The translations under genes were made by a program, and so were the position numbers. The notes beneath the pieces were generated by a model. The model saw only the letters and a program-made list of their open reading frames with translations. It was not told the DNA's origin and ran no database searches. A DNA stretch of 64,000 nt from Ruminococcus sp. (GTDB lineage: Bacteria > Bacillota > Clostridia > Oscillospirales > Ruminococcaceae), in the NCBI GenBank assembly GCA_016290875.1, contig JAEEVL010000008.1, positions 57,053-121,052 on the forward strand, written 5' to 3'. Positions 7,523-17,029 of the stretch are shown here, piece after piece (positions within the stretch are counted from its first letter, which is position 1; every line of letters starts with the position of its first letter).

Positions 7523-8471
7523 ATTCCTGGGTATAGATACCAGTAACTATACAACTTCCGCGGCTCTGTACATAAGTGAGGACAACCTCATCGTCCAGTC
7601 GAAAAAGCTCCTTCCGGTAAAGGAGGGAGAGCTCGGGTTGCGTCAGAGCGACGCTGTTTTCCACCATACAAAACAGCTTCCGGATATGGTTGAGAAGCTG
7701 TGTGCTGAGAGAAGTATTTCCGGACTTGAAGCGATAGCGGCTTCGTCGCGTCCGCGCAATCTTGAGGGTTCGTATATGCCGTGCTTTCTCTGCGGAGAGG
7801 GCCTTGGACGTTCTCTTTCTGCTGTCACAAGAGCGCCGCTGTACACAACTTCACATCAGGTCGGTCATATCCTTGCAGCGCTATATTCTGCCGGCAGACT
7901 CAGCCTTGTGAACGAGCGCTTTATAGCTTTCCATGTCAGCGGCGGAACTACTGATTGTCTGCTTTGCGAGCCTGATGACGATTTGATAGTAAAGGTTACC
8001 GAGATAGGTACTTCTCTTGATCTGAAAGCCGGACAGGCTGTTGACCGCTGCGGAGTTATGCTTGGACTGAGGTTCCCGTGCGGAGCAGAGCTCGAAAAGC
8101 TCGCTCTCGGTGCGGATAAGTTTATAAAGGTAAAGCCTTCGCTCAAGGGTACGAATGCGAGTCTTTCCGGAGTTGAGAACAAGTGCAGAACTATGCTTGA
8201 CAGCGGCGAAAGACCGGAGAATATTGCGCGATTCTGCCTCGATTATGTCGGAGAAACTGTCATTGCTATGACAGCTGCTGCGCGTGAGGAATGCGGAAAA
8301 CTGCCGCTTGTATTTGCAGGCGGTGTTATGTCTGATGTCATTATACGCGACAGCATTATTTCTCATTATCATGATGCGTCATTCGCAGCACCGGAATTCT
8401 CCTGCGACAATGCGTCGGGAGTGGCGATATTCGGTTGTATGAAACACACAGGGGTGAAGAAATGCCTGTAA
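7515..8471 (+). CDS. TsaD/Kae1-like (peptidase M22 family) protein
   Basis: A 318-residue ASKHA-fold protein related to TsaD, the tRNA t6A enzyme, but probably a paralogue. It keeps an HxxxH pair (SHQVGH, near residue 118) and a C-terminal DNASG matching the TsaD metal ligands. The nucleotide motif SGGHT reads SGGTT here. Paralogues of this kind occur beside nusB/xseA in Clostridia and have no established activity. I chose the ATG at 7515 over the earlier in-frame ATG at 7473, because residues from MPEFLGIDTS onward fit the family start. A true tsaD would be expected elsewhere in the genome. Confidence 0.82.
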   Translation: MPEFLGIDTSNYTTSAALYISEDNLIVQSKKLLPVKEGELGLRQSDAVFHHTKQLPDMVEKLCAERSISGLEAIAASSRPRNLEGSYMPCFLCGEGLGRSLSAVTRAPLYTTSHQVGHILAALYSAGRLSLVNERFIAFHVSGGTTDCLLCEPDDDLIVKVTEIGTSLDLKAGQAVDRCGVMLGLRFPCGAELEKLALGADKFIKVKPSLKGTNASLSGVENKCRTMLDSGERPENIARFCLDYVGETVIAMTAAAREECGKLPLVFAGGVMSDVIIRDSIISHYHDASFAAPEFSCDNASGVAIFGCMKHTGVKKCL

Positions 8472-9652
8472 TAACGGTTTCACAAATAAACAAATACATT
8501 GGCTTTATCCTGAAAGGAGACAAGAATCTTCAAGGGATAATGATACGCGGTGAGATAAGCAATTATACTCGCCATTTCCGGAGCGGCCATATATATTTTA
8601 CGCTGAAGGACGAGGAAAGTGCTGTTAAAGCAGTGATGTTCGCCCAGTCTGCTGCAAGGCTTAAATTCGAGCCTGAGGAAGGTATGTCCGTGATAGTCAG
8701 CGGCAGTGTGGGAGTTTTTGAGCGTGACGGCGTTTATCAGATATATGTGAACGATATAGTTCCTGACGGCGCCGGAGCTGCGAACGTTGCTCTTGAACAG
8801 CTTAAAAAGAAGCTGGCTAAGGAGGGCATATTCGATGAGGCACACAAGAGGCCTCTGCCGGAAATGCCCCATAAAATAGGCGTTGTCACATCTCTCAGCG
8901 GCGCCGCTGTAAGGGACGTTATTAACGTTCTGACGCGGCGCTGTCCTTTGTGTGAGCTCTATGCGGTGAACGCTCTCGTTCAGGGCGAGGGAGCTCCTGA
9001 TTCTGTATGCCGGGGCATAATGCGTGCGGAGACTGCCGGATGTGATGTGATAATAGTCGGACGCGGCGGCGGTTCGAGCGAGGACCTCAGCGCGTTCAAT
9101 ACAGAGAAGGTCGCATATGCGATATACAACTGCATGGTGCCTGTAATTTCTGCGGTCGGACACGAAACTGATTTTACGATAGCCGACCTTGCTGCGGATA
9201 TGCGTGCACCAACGCCGTCTGCTGCTGCAGAACTTGCTGCTCCGTCAGTTCAGAATCTCTACGACAGGATAGATATGCTCGAAAGGCGCTGTGAAAAGAG
9301 CGTGATGTCGCTTTTTGACAAGGCAGTTGACCGTTTTACAGCGCTGAATGCAAGACTTGCGGCGCAGTCGCCTGAGAACCGTCTTAAGCTCGGTTCGGGC
9401 AAGCTTGATGAACTCAGCAGACGTACAGAACAGGCTTTTGCGAGGTATATGGAAAGACAGTATGCCCGTCTTGGTGAGAGTGCGGCGAAGCTGGACAGTC
9501 TCAGTCCGCTGAAAGTCCTTTCGAGGGGATATTCACTTGTTTACAGCGGAGACAGTCTTCTCAGCAGTTCTGAGCCGCTGAGCGTCGGAGACAGCGTTGA
9601 GATACGCTTCGGAAATGGCGGCGCAAAGGCTGAAATTACTGAAAAATGGTGA
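8462..9652 (+). CDS. xseA: Exodeoxyribonuclease VII large subunit
   Basis: Single-strand-specific nuclease subunit, 396 residues. An N-terminal OB fold (about residues 1-100) carries RGEISNYTRHFRSGHIYF; the catalytic domain includes VGRGGGSSEDLSAFN and SAVGHETDFTIADLAADMRA. A long helical region follows, and SRGYSLV lies near the C-terminus. The start at 8462 was preferred to an upstream in-frame ATG because GGGGTGAAG precedes it. It is followed five bases later by xseB. Confidence 0.96.
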   Translation: MPVITVSQINKYIGFILKGDKNLQGIMIRGEISNYTRHFRSGHIYFTLKDEESAVKAVMFAQSAARLKFEPEEGMSVIVSGSVGVFERDGVYQIYVNDIVPDGAGAANVALEQLKKKLAKEGIFDEAHKRPLPEMPHKIGVVTSLSGAAVRDVINVLTRRCPLCELYAVNALVQGEGAPDSVCRGIMRAETAGCDVIIVGRGGGSSEDLSAFNTEKVAYAIYNCMVPVISAVGHETDFTIADLAADMRAPTPSAAAELAAPSVQNLYDRIDMLERRCEKSVMSLFDKAVDRFTALNARLAAQSPENRLKLGSGKLDELSRRTEQAFARYMERQYARLGESAAKLDSLSPLKVLSRGYSLVYSGDSLLSSSEPLSVGDSVEIRFGNGGAKAEITEKW

Positions 9653-9656
9653 TAAG

Positions 9657-9845
9657 ATGAAAGAGAAGACCACTTTTGAAGAGAATATGACCAGGCTCGG
9701 GAAAATAGTTGCCGAGCTTGAAAAAGGCGATATACCGCTTGAGAAAGCTGTCGAGCTCTACGGCGAGGGAGTGAGTCTTTCGGCAAAGTGCAGAAAGCAG
9801 CTTGATGAAGCTCAGATAAAGATAACGGAGGATAACGGCGAATAA
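9657..9845 (+). CDS. xseB: Exodeoxyribonuclease VII small subunit
   Basis: A 62-residue helical-hairpin protein that binds XseA. TFEENMTRLGKIVAELEKGD and LEKAVELYGEGVSL are the standard family features. The start at 9657 overlaps no gene and has GGTGATAAG upstream; the longer frame from 9597 lies within xseA and is not needed. Confidence 0.95.
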   Translation: MKEKTTFEENMTRLGKIVAELEKGDIPLEKAVELYGEGVSLSAKCRKQLDEAQIKITEDNGE

Positions 9846-9863
9846 ACGTCGGAAAAATAAGTT

Positions 9864-10760
9864 ATGAACAGCAGTTTTAAGGATAAATTCCAGGAATATA
9901 TAAGCTTTACGGAGCAGAACCTCAGAGAGTACAACAAGCACACAGAAAGTTCTGCACCACAGAAGAATCTTATCGATGCGATGAATTACTCACTTGAAGC
10001 CGGCGGCAAGCGCATACGTCCTGTTCTGGTATATGCGTTTTGCGAGGCATGCGGCGGTGACTTTAAGAATGCAGCTGCACCGGCTGCCGGTATCGAGATG
10101 ATACACACTTTTTCGCTTATCCACGATGATCTTCCGGCTATGGACAACGATGATTTCCGCCGCGGAAAGCCTTCCTGCCACAAGGCATTCGGAGAAGCCA
10201 TGGCAATACTTGCCGGCGATGCACTCAATGTTCTCCCGTTTGAGGTGATCGCGAACGACGATAAGCTCTCAGCAGAGCAGAAGGTAAGTATCATATCAGC
10301 GCTTGCAGCTGCTGCCGGAAGAGACGGCATGGGAGGCGGTCAAGTCATCGATATGGAAAATGAGCAGCGCACCGACGTTGACGAGGCTAACCTGCGAAAT
10401 ATGTACCGCCATAAGACCGGTGACCTCATCGCAGTATCCTGCAAAATGGGGTGTATCTGTGCCGGCGTGACCGATCCTGTGAAGCTAAGTGCTGCTATGG
10501 ATTACGGCTACAAGCTCGGACTTGCGTTTCAGATAATCGACGATGTGCTCGATGTTGTGAGCACCACAGAGGAACTCGGCAAGCCTGTCGGCAGCGACGA
10601 AGAGGAGAACAAGACAACTTTTGTAACGCTGTTCGGAGTAGAGAAGTCCCGTGAGATTGCCGGAAAGATAACTGATGAAGCTATGCTTCTTCTTGAAAAC
10701 TTCGGCGAAAACAGCTTCCTCAAGGAACTCACGGAATATCTTCTCAAGAGAAAAAACTAA
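9864..10760 (+). CDS. ispA: Polyprenyl (farnesyl/geranyl) diphosphate synthase
   Basis: Isoprenoid chain-elongating enzyme, 298 residues. The first aspartate-rich motif is DDLPAMDND near residue 88 and the second is DDVLD near residue 228. GGKRIRP near residue 48 binds the allylic or IPP diphosphate. The spacing of the first motif is that of bacterial farnesyl diphosphate synthases. It sits between xseB and dxs, the standard order, and so links the MEP pathway to lipid carriers. Confidence 0.95.
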   Translation: MNSSFKDKFQEYISFTEQNLREYNKHTESSAPQKNLIDAMNYSLEAGGKRIRPVLVYAFCEACGGDFKNAAAPAAGIEMIHTFSLIHDDLPAMDNDDFRRGKPSCHKAFGEAMAILAGDALNVLPFEVIANDDKLSAEQKVSIISALAAAAGRDGMGGGQVIDMENEQRTDVDEANLRNMYRHKTGDLIAVSCKMGCICAGVTDPVKLSAAMDYGYKLGLAFQIIDDVLDVVSTTEELGKPVGSDEEENKTTFVTLFGVEKSREIAGKITDEAMLLLENFGENSFLKELTEYLLKRKN

Positions 10761-10804
10761 AACTATAAGGAGCTGCGGAGAAACAGACCTCTGCAACGTT
10801 TAAA

Positions 10805-12694
10805 ATGAAGGATAATACAAATACTGAAGAAAAAGTTTTGCTTGAGGATCTTGATCTGCCTTCTGATCTGAAAGATCTCTCCATAAAGCAATGCACATCG
10901 CTGTGCGGAGATATACGAAAGCTGCTTATCTCGACTGTCTCCAAGAACGGCGGACATCTGGCTTCAAATCTTGGTGTGGTCGAGCTGACTATGGCTATAC
11001 ACCGTAATTTCAACTCACCCGATGACAAGATAATATGGGATGTCGGACATCAGTCCTACACCCATAAGATACTCACAGGAAGAGCCGGCAGATTTTCTAC
11101 TCTCCGACAGAAGGACGGAATCTCAGGTTTCCCGAAGCCGTCTGAATCAGAGCACGACACGTTCATAAGCGGACACAGCAGCACCTCTGTATCAGTTGCC
11201 TGCGGTATAGCTGAGGCCATGAAGATACAGGGCAAGGACAACTATGCTGTTGCAGTCATAGGCGACGGCGCTATGACCGGCGGTATGTTCTACGAGGCGA
11301 TGAACAACGGAGGCAAGGAGAAAAAGCGCAACCTCATCGTTATCCTCAACGACAATAATATGTCTATTTCAAAGAGTGTAGGTGCTCTTGCAAGGTACCT
11401 CACAAATCTGAGAAATACTGAAAAATACCTTCGTACCAAGCGTACTGTCGAGCGTGGTCTCGGAAAGATACCGCTCGTAGGCGACGGAGTATCAAAGGGT
11501 ATCAAGTACGTCAAGGACTCGGTAAAATACAAGCTGCTCGAACAGAGTACCATGTTCGAGGATATGGGCTTTATCTACCTCGGTCCGGTAAACGGTCACA
11601 ATCTGGAAGAGCTTGAGGAAGTCCTTCATGTGGCAAAATCCTACCACAGCCCTGTATTCATCCACGTAAAGACTCAGAAGGGCAAGGGATATGTTCCGGC
11701 TGAAAATAACCCCGGAGAGTATCACGGCATCTCTAAATTCGATATTGAGACCGGCAATCCTGAGGTATCTGCGTGCGACAGCTATTCAATAACCTTCGGT
11801 AAGGAACTCGTTGAAATGGCAGAGAAGGACGAGCGGCTCTGCGCAATAACCGCGGCTATGAAGTACGGAACAGGACTTCAGTTCTTCCACAATCGTTTCC
11901 CGGAGCGTTTTTACGATGTTGGTATAGCAGAACAGCACGCTGTTACTTTTGCCGGCGGACTTGCTTCAATGGGACAGATACCGGTATTTGCAGTTTATTC
12001 GACGTTCCTCCAGCGCTCCTACGATCAGCTGATACATGATATAGCGATAGGAGGGCTTCACGTCGTGCTCGGTATAGACAGAGCAGGAATTGTCGGTGAG
12101 GACGGTGAGACTCATCAGGGAATGTTCGATGTGCCTATGCTCACATCTATCCCGGGTACGGTGATATACTCACCTGCAAGCTATAATGAACTGAGACTGT
12201 GTATGCACAAGGCTATTTATGAGGATAAGGGACTCGTTGCTGTACGTTATCCGAGAGGCGGAGAACAGGCTGATTTTGATACTTCTCAATCAAGCACAGA
12301 ATACCTTCTTGAACGCGTTGAAAAAACTGATACTCTTATAGTGACCTACGGCAGAGTCTACAACGAGGTCTGTAAGGCGCAGAAGCTCCTTTCTGCTGAC
12401 GGCATAGAGTGTGATATGCTCAGAATGACAAAGATATTCCCTGTCTGTCCGGAGATCATCGGTGAGATGAAGTCGTACAGCAGAGTTGTCTTCTTTGAGG
12501 AATCATTCGGCGAGGGAAGTATTTCCGAGAAGATCGGTGATATGCTCGCAGAATCCGGCTATGAGGGAAGCTACAGTCGCGTGACTGCGGACGGCTTCAT
12601 AAAGCAGGCTTGTGTTGACGACTGTCTTGCCTCTATCGGACTTACGGCTGACAGAATGGCGGAGTTTATCCGCAGAGAATATGGCAAGGCTTGA
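10805..12694 (+). CDS. dxs: 1-deoxy-D-xylulose-5-phosphate synthase
   Basis: Thiamine-diphosphate enzyme that condenses pyruvate and glyceraldehyde-3-phosphate, the first step of the MEP pathway. The 629 residues include the thiamine-binding GDGAMTGG near residue 156 with its NDN, and the transketolase segments IAEQHAVTFAGGLA and DRAGIVGEDGETHQG. The first 12 residues are an acidic extension beyond the usual start, and the ribosome site before 10805 is weak. The 3' end overlaps tlyA by 14 bases. Confidence 0.96.
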   Translation: MKDNTNTEEKVLLEDLDLPSDLKDLSIKQCTSLCGDIRKLLISTVSKNGGHLASNLGVVELTMAIHRNFNSPDDKIIWDVGHQSYTHKILTGRAGRFSTLRQKDGISGFPKPSESEHDTFISGHSSTSVSVACGIAEAMKIQGKDNYAVAVIGDGAMTGGMFYEAMNNGGKEKKRNLIVILNDNNMSISKSVGALARYLTNLRNTEKYLRTKRTVERGLGKIPLVGDGVSKGIKYVKDSVKYKLLEQSTMFEDMGFIYLGPVNGHNLEELEEVLHVAKSYHSPVFIHVKTQKGKGYVPAENNPGEYHGISKFDIETGNPEVSACDSYSITFGKELVEMAEKDERLCAITAAMKYGTGLQFFHNRFPERFYDVGIAEQHAVTFAGGLASMGQIPVFAVYSTFLQRSYDQLIHDIAIGGLHVVLGIDRAGIVGEDGETHQGMFDVPMLTSIPGTVIYSPASYNELRLCMHKAIYEDKGLVAVRYPRGGEQADFDTSQSSTEYLLERVEKTDTLIVTYGRVYNEVCKAQKLLSADGIECDMLRMTKIFPVCPEIIGEMKSYSRVVFFEESFGEGSISEKIGDMLAESGYEGSYSRVTADGFIKQACVDDCLASIGLTADRMAEFIRREYGKA

Positions 12695-13466
12695 TGCTGA
12701 ACTCGTTTCGCGCGGCATAGCAAGGAGCAGACAGCGTGCGAAAGAGATGATACAGGCAGGAAGTGTTACCGTGAACGGCAAAACTGTTATTAAGGCAGCT
12801 GTTGAGATAACTTCTGAAGATGTTATCGAGTCCTCTGAGGAAGAGTTCTATGTCGGACGCGGAGCATTGAAGCTCGAAAAGGCTGCTGCTGAATTTGAAC
12901 TTGACTTTGACGGAAAGGTATGTATCGACATCGGAGCTTCGACCGGCGGCTTTACGGATTATATGCTCAGCCGCGGCGCAGCAAGGGTTTTCTCGGTCGA
13001 TGTCGGACACGGACAGCTTGCCGAAAAGCTGAAAAACGATCCGAGAGTCGTCAATATGGAGGGAACGGATATACGTACCGTTTCACCCGATGATCTTGGT
13101 GGCTGTGCGGATATAATTACCGTTGACGTGTCGTTCATATCGCTGAAAATGATACTGCCCAAGGTGTATGAATTGCTCAAAGATAATGCCTTTGCTTCCG
13201 TGCTGATAAAGCCGCAGTTCGAGGCAGGCAGGAGCGGTATCGGCAAAAACGGCATAGTCAAGGACAGGAAAGTCCACCTGCGTGTATTGCGTGAAATAGA
13301 CGAATTTGCCCGTGATACGGGTTTTGTATGTGAGAAATATACCTTCTCTCCCGTTAAGGGGGGAAGCGGTAATATAGAATATCTTGTAAAGCTGTGCAGG
13401 AGAAGCGCTCCTGCAGTTGTACATGATCTGAAAGCGCTTGTTGACAGCGCATTTGAAAAACTTTAA
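12681..13466 (+). CDS. tlyA: TlyA family rRNA 2'-O-methyltransferase
   Basis: A 261-residue protein with an N-terminal S4 RNA-binding domain (RLDAELVSRGIARSRQRAKE) and a Rossmann methyltransferase domain with the SAM-binding DIGASTGGFTD near residue 88. TlyA methylates ribose of 16S and/or 23S rRNA. The ATG at 12681 lies within the end of dxs; the alternative at 12612 would add 23 residues not seen in the family. Confidence 0.94.
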   Translation: MARLDAELVSRGIARSRQRAKEMIQAGSVTVNGKTVIKAAVEITSEDVIESSEEEFYVGRGALKLEKAAAEFELDFDGKVCIDIGASTGGFTDYMLSRGAARVFSVDVGHGQLAEKLKNDPRVVNMEGTDIRTVSPDDLGGCADIITVDVSFISLKMILPKVYELLKDNAFASVLIKPQFEAGRSGIGKNGIVKDRKVHLRVLREIDEFARDTGFVCEKYTFSPVKGGSGNIEYLVKLCRRSAPAVVHDLKALVDSAFEKL

Positions 13467-13475
13467 GGAGATCGT

Positions 13476-14330
13476 ATGAAAGCTGCATTATACCCGAATT
13501 TTCAGAAGAAAAACGCTCTGAAATGTGCTCGTGAAGCCTGCGATGTGCTGCACGCTTCCGGCATCGAGGTCTCGGTAAACGGCGAGTACCGCAGCGATTT
13601 CAGCGATAAGCCGTTCGTAGTCTTTGAGGACATAAGCGAATCGGCTAAGACGGCTGATTTCGTTATAGCTATCGGCGGAGACGGTACTATTCTGCGCTGT
13701 GCGAAATACTTTATGGGAACTGACACAAAGCTCCTCGGTATCAACACCGGTACTCTCGGCTTTATGGCAGGTCTTGAGGCAGATCAGCTCGATAAGCTGT
13801 CGCGTCTCACTACCGGAGACTATGAGATCTCTCCACGTATGACTCTCGATGTGATATATCACAGCGCTGAGGGAGAAAAGGTATGTACTGCACTAAACGA
13901 GATCTCTGCGCGTTCCGGCAGCTTCAGGATATGTGATTTTGAAGTATTCTCCGAAGGATATCTTGTCGGAAAGTACCGTGCTGACGGAGCACTTTTCAGT
14001 ACGCCGTCGGGTTCGACTGCCTATGCGTTATCAGCAGGTGGTCCGATAATCGAGCCTGACCTTGAGTGCATAGAGATGACGCTCATTTGTCCTCATTCGC
14101 TGTTTTCAAGAGCAACGCTCTTCTCGGCGGAACGTCACCTCAGACTCACTGACAGGACTTCTAACGGAGATGTCATGGTGATAAGTGTTGACGGCGAGCA
14201 GAAGATAAATCTCAGAGAGAACGAGTCTATCGATATCTGCCGCGGAAGCAGCAACATCAATTTTATAAATGTTATCGGAAATTCATTCCACGAATCGCTC
14301 TGCCGAAAGCTGTGCAGACCGATAAAGTGA
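13476..14330 (+). CDS. nadK: NAD kinase
   Basis: Phosphorylates NAD to NADP. The 284 residues contain GGDGTIL near residue 68, GINTGTLGFM near residue 89, and the second-domain motif TPSGSTAYALSAGGPI. TAAGGAG lies seven bases before the ATG. Its place between tlyA and argR is standard in Bacillota. Confidence 0.96.
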   Translation: MKAALYPNFQKKNALKCAREACDVLHASGIEVSVNGEYRSDFSDKPFVVFEDISESAKTADFVIAIGGDGTILRCAKYFMGTDTKLLGINTGTLGFMAGLEADQLDKLSRLTTGDYEISPRMTLDVIYHSAEGEKVCTALNEISARSGSFRICDFEVFSEGYLVGKYRADGALFSTPSGSTAYALSAGGPIIEPDLECIEMTLICPHSLFSRATLFSAERHLRLTDRTSNGDVMVISVDGEQKINLRENESIDICRGSSNINFINVIGNSFHESLCRKLCRPIK

Positions 14331-14349
14331 ACCTTGGTCAAGGTCGGTG

Positions 14350-14802
14350 ATGATGATGAAAAACAAGAGACATGAAGCTATACTGGAAATAATCTCGGCA
14401 CAGCCTGTTGCTACTCAGGAACTTCTCATAGAACTCCTTGCAGAGCGCGGTATCAAGACCACGCAGGCTACTCTTTCGCGTGATATACAGCAGTTGTCGC
14501 TGGTAAAGCAGCGTGATCCGGACGGCGTTTACCGTTACACTCTGCCGCCGGCTTCTGCTGCGGAAAAGAGCCTTTTTGAGGAGGCTGTCATTTCAGTAGA
14601 CTATGCGATGAACACTATCGTTCTCAAATGCCGTGCAGGAATGGCTCAGGGTACCTGTGCCGCCATAGACTCGGTCGAGCATCAGGGTGTTGTGGGAACT
14701 ATTGCCGGCGACGATACTATATTCATTCTCGTGAGAAGCGAAGCGGACGCCAAAAAGCTCTCGAAAAAGTTCAAGAGCGAGCTTTTCCCGGGTGGGAGGT
14801 AA
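14350..14802 (+). CDS. argR: Arginine repressor ArgR
   Basis: Arginine-responsive regulator of about 150 residues. The N-terminal winged helix-turn-helix reads KTTQATLSRDIQQL; the C-terminal hexamerisation and arginine-binding domain contains GTIAGDDTIFI. Several starts are stacked (GTG 14347, ATG 14350, 14353 and 14356) after AAGGT, so the exact N-terminus is uncertain by three residues. It lies upstream of recN as in Bacillus (ahrC-recN). Confidence 0.94.
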   Translation: MMMKNKRHEAILEIISAQPVATQELLIELLAERGIKTTQATLSRDIQQLSLVKQRDPDGVYRYTLPPASAAEKSLFEEAVISVDYAMNTIVLKCRAGMAQGTCAAIDSVEHQGVVGTIAGDDTIFILVRSEADAKKLSKKFKSELFPGGR

Positions 14803-14812
14803 TTTCTAAGCA

Positions 14813-16477
14813 ATGTTGAAGGAAATATACATCAGCAATCTTGCCGTCATCAGGGAAGCTGTGATACCTCTGACAGGTGACCTGAATATATTCACAGGTG
14901 AGACCGGTGCTGGTAAATCCATACTTATAAACGGTATCAATGCGGTCCTCGGACAACGCTGCTCCAAAGATATAGTGCGTACCGGCTGTGATAAAGCCGT
15001 CATTACTGCATTGTTTACGGAGCTTTCTCACGAAGTTGAAGAAAAGCTTGATGAGCTTGGCATAGCCTACGACGGAGACGAGATAACCGTTACAAGAGAA
15101 ATAAGCGCGGACGGCGGAAGCGTTGCGCGTATAAACAACAGGACAGCTCCGGCTGCACTTCTGAAAGAGATAGGTGCATTGCTGATAAACATACACGGAC
15201 AGCACGACAATCAGGTGCTGCTTGACAGCGAAAAGCATCTCGGCATACTTGACGATTTCGGAGGGGACGATACACTTCTTACGAGCTATCGTGAGGCTTT
15301 CCGTCAGCTCCAAGGGGTTGCGAGAAAGCTCGGCGAACTCAAGAAAGCTGAGCAGAACCGTGTCGAGAGAAGCCGTTACCTTAATGAGATAATCGAGGAC
15401 ATTGGTCCGCTTGAGCTAAACGGTGACGAAGACGATGTCCTTGAGAGTGAATACAGCAAGGCAAAGGATGCAGAGCGTACTATAATGGCTCTGAATAGCG
15501 CTGTACAGGCTCTTACCGCAGAAGAAGCGGCAGGCGATATGATAGTGTCTGCCGAGCATGAGATAGCCGGATTTACGGAGAACGATCCCGAGCTGAACGC
15601 CCTTTACGAAAGGCTCACAGCCGCAGAGATAGAGCTTGCGGATATAGCATCCGGAATGGAAAAGCTGGCTGAAAAGGTCGAGCTTGACGGCAAGCGCCTT
15701 GAATACCTCAGCAGCAGACTGGGTGAGATAAACAAGCTGAAAAGGAAATACGCACAGGACTGTGAGGGACTGGTTAAGCTCTATGACGATGCGTGTCAGG
15801 AAACAGCACAGTTCGATGATTCTATAAGCAAGATAGAAAAGCTCAGTGCAGAAAGGGAACAGCTCCTGCATACGGTAACTGAACGTGCAAAAGCGCTTTA
15901 TGACTACCGTGAGAAGGTCGCTGAACGCTTTGCGGAGCGTGTTTCGGCAGAGCTGGAATTCCTTAATATGTCCGGCGTTGTCATAGCTGTAAGGCACGAA
16001 AAGGGCAAGCTAACAGTCAACGGCATGGATCAGGTGGAGTTCCTCATATCCGCTAATAAGGGGGAAGAGCCTAAGCCTATCTCGAAGATAGCGTCAGGCG
16101 GTGAGCTTTCACGTATAATGCTCGCACTCAAGAGTGTTATCGCCGACAAGGACAGTATCCCGACGATGATATTCGACGAGATAGATACCGGAGTAAGCGG
16201 AAAGGCTGCACAGAAAATAGGTATCAAACTGCGTGAGATAGGCAGAGTACGTCAGGTCATATGCGTTACACATCTCTCTCAGATAGCTGTAATGGCTGAC
16301 CATCACCTCATGATAGAAAAGAGCATAGTCGGCGACAGGACAGAGACTCACGTCACCGAGCTGGATATGGACGGCAGAGTGGCTGAGATAGCCCGTATAA
16401 TGGGCGGCGACGATCCAAGCGGACTTATGCTTGAGAACGCCCGTGCAGAAATAGAAAAGGCAAAGGAGACTGTCTGA
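14813..16477 (+). CDS. recN: DNA repair protein RecN
   Basis: SMC-like ATPase of double-strand-break repair, 554 residues. Walker A is GETGAGKS near residue 30, the ABC signature is ASGGELSRIM near residue 426, and Walker B is IFDEIDTGVSG near residue 455. A long coiled coil fills roughly residues 160-370. The next gene begins with the base after the stop codon. Confidence 0.96.
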   Translation: MLKEIYISNLAVIREAVIPLTGDLNIFTGETGAGKSILINGINAVLGQRCSKDIVRTGCDKAVITALFTELSHEVEEKLDELGIAYDGDEITVTREISADGGSVARINNRTAPAALLKEIGALLINIHGQHDNQVLLDSEKHLGILDDFGGDDTLLTSYREAFRQLQGVARKLGELKKAEQNRVERSRYLNEIIEDIGPLELNGDEDDVLESEYSKAKDAERTIMALNSAVQALTAEEAAGDMIVSAEHEIAGFTENDPELNALYERLTAAEIELADIASGMEKLAEKVELDGKRLEYLSSRLGEINKLKRKYAQDCEGLVKLYDDACQETAQFDDSISKIEKLSAEREQLLHTVTERAKALYDYREKVAERFAERVSAELEFLNMSGVVIAVRHEKGKLTVNGMDQVEFLISANKGEEPKPISKIASGGELSRIMLALKSVIADKDSIPTMIFDEIDTGVSGKAAQKIGIKLREIGRVRQVICVTHLSQIAVMADHHLMIEKSIVGDRTETHVTELDMDGRVAEIARIMGGDDPSGLMLENARAEIEKAKETV

Positions 16478-17014
16478 ATGAAGATATATTCGACACGTCA
16501 CGGTCAGACTGAGTTCAACAGGCAGGAGCTAATACTCGGAACGACAGATATAGAGCTCAACAGCATAGGCGTGGCACAGGCTGAGGAGCTCGCCGACAGG
16601 GTAGCAGAGATCGGCGGGATAGACCTCATCATAGCTTCGCCGATGAAGAGAGCTATGGCTACTGCAAAGGCGGTCGCAGCGAAAACGGGTCTGGAGATCA
16701 TTACAGATGAAAGGCTCCGCGAATGGGACTACGGCAGATATGAAGAAAAGAGCCGTTTTGCGGAAGGCTTTGCAGAGAACAAAGTTAATTTCGGCGTAAG
16801 GATGGGCGGAACAGGTGAGTCGCTTCTGCAGCTCAGCCACAGAGTCTATTCTGCGCTTGATGATATAATAGCAGAATACAGCAATAAGACGGTGCTCATA
16901 GTCAGTCACGGAGGAGTGTGCAGGATAATAGAGACATACTTCAACGATATGTCAAATGAGAAGTTTTCCAACTGGTTTATGGGCAACTGCGAGATTATCG
17001 GCTATGAAATATAA
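16478..17014 (+). CDS. Histidine phosphatase (phosphoglycerate mutase family)
   Basis: A 178-residue member of the histidine phosphatase superfamily. The catalytic RHGQTEFN lies at residues 7-14, the acid region near EWDYGRYEEK, and the second histidine in VSHGGVCR near residue 144. Such small members act on sugar phosphates, cobalamin intermediates or nucleotides. Nothing here tells the substrate. It starts directly after recN, where spoIVB and spo0A often stand. Confidence 0.85.
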   Translation: MKIYSTRHGQTEFNRQELILGTTDIELNSIGVAQAEELADRVAEIGGIDLIIASPMKRAMATAKAVAAKTGLEIITDERLREWDYGRYEEKSRFAEGFAENKVNFGVRMGGTGESLLQLSHRVYSALDDIIAEYSNKTVLIVSHGGVCRIIETYFNDMSNEKFSNWFMGNCEIIGYEI

Positions 17015-17029
17015 TGACAGGAGGGGCTT

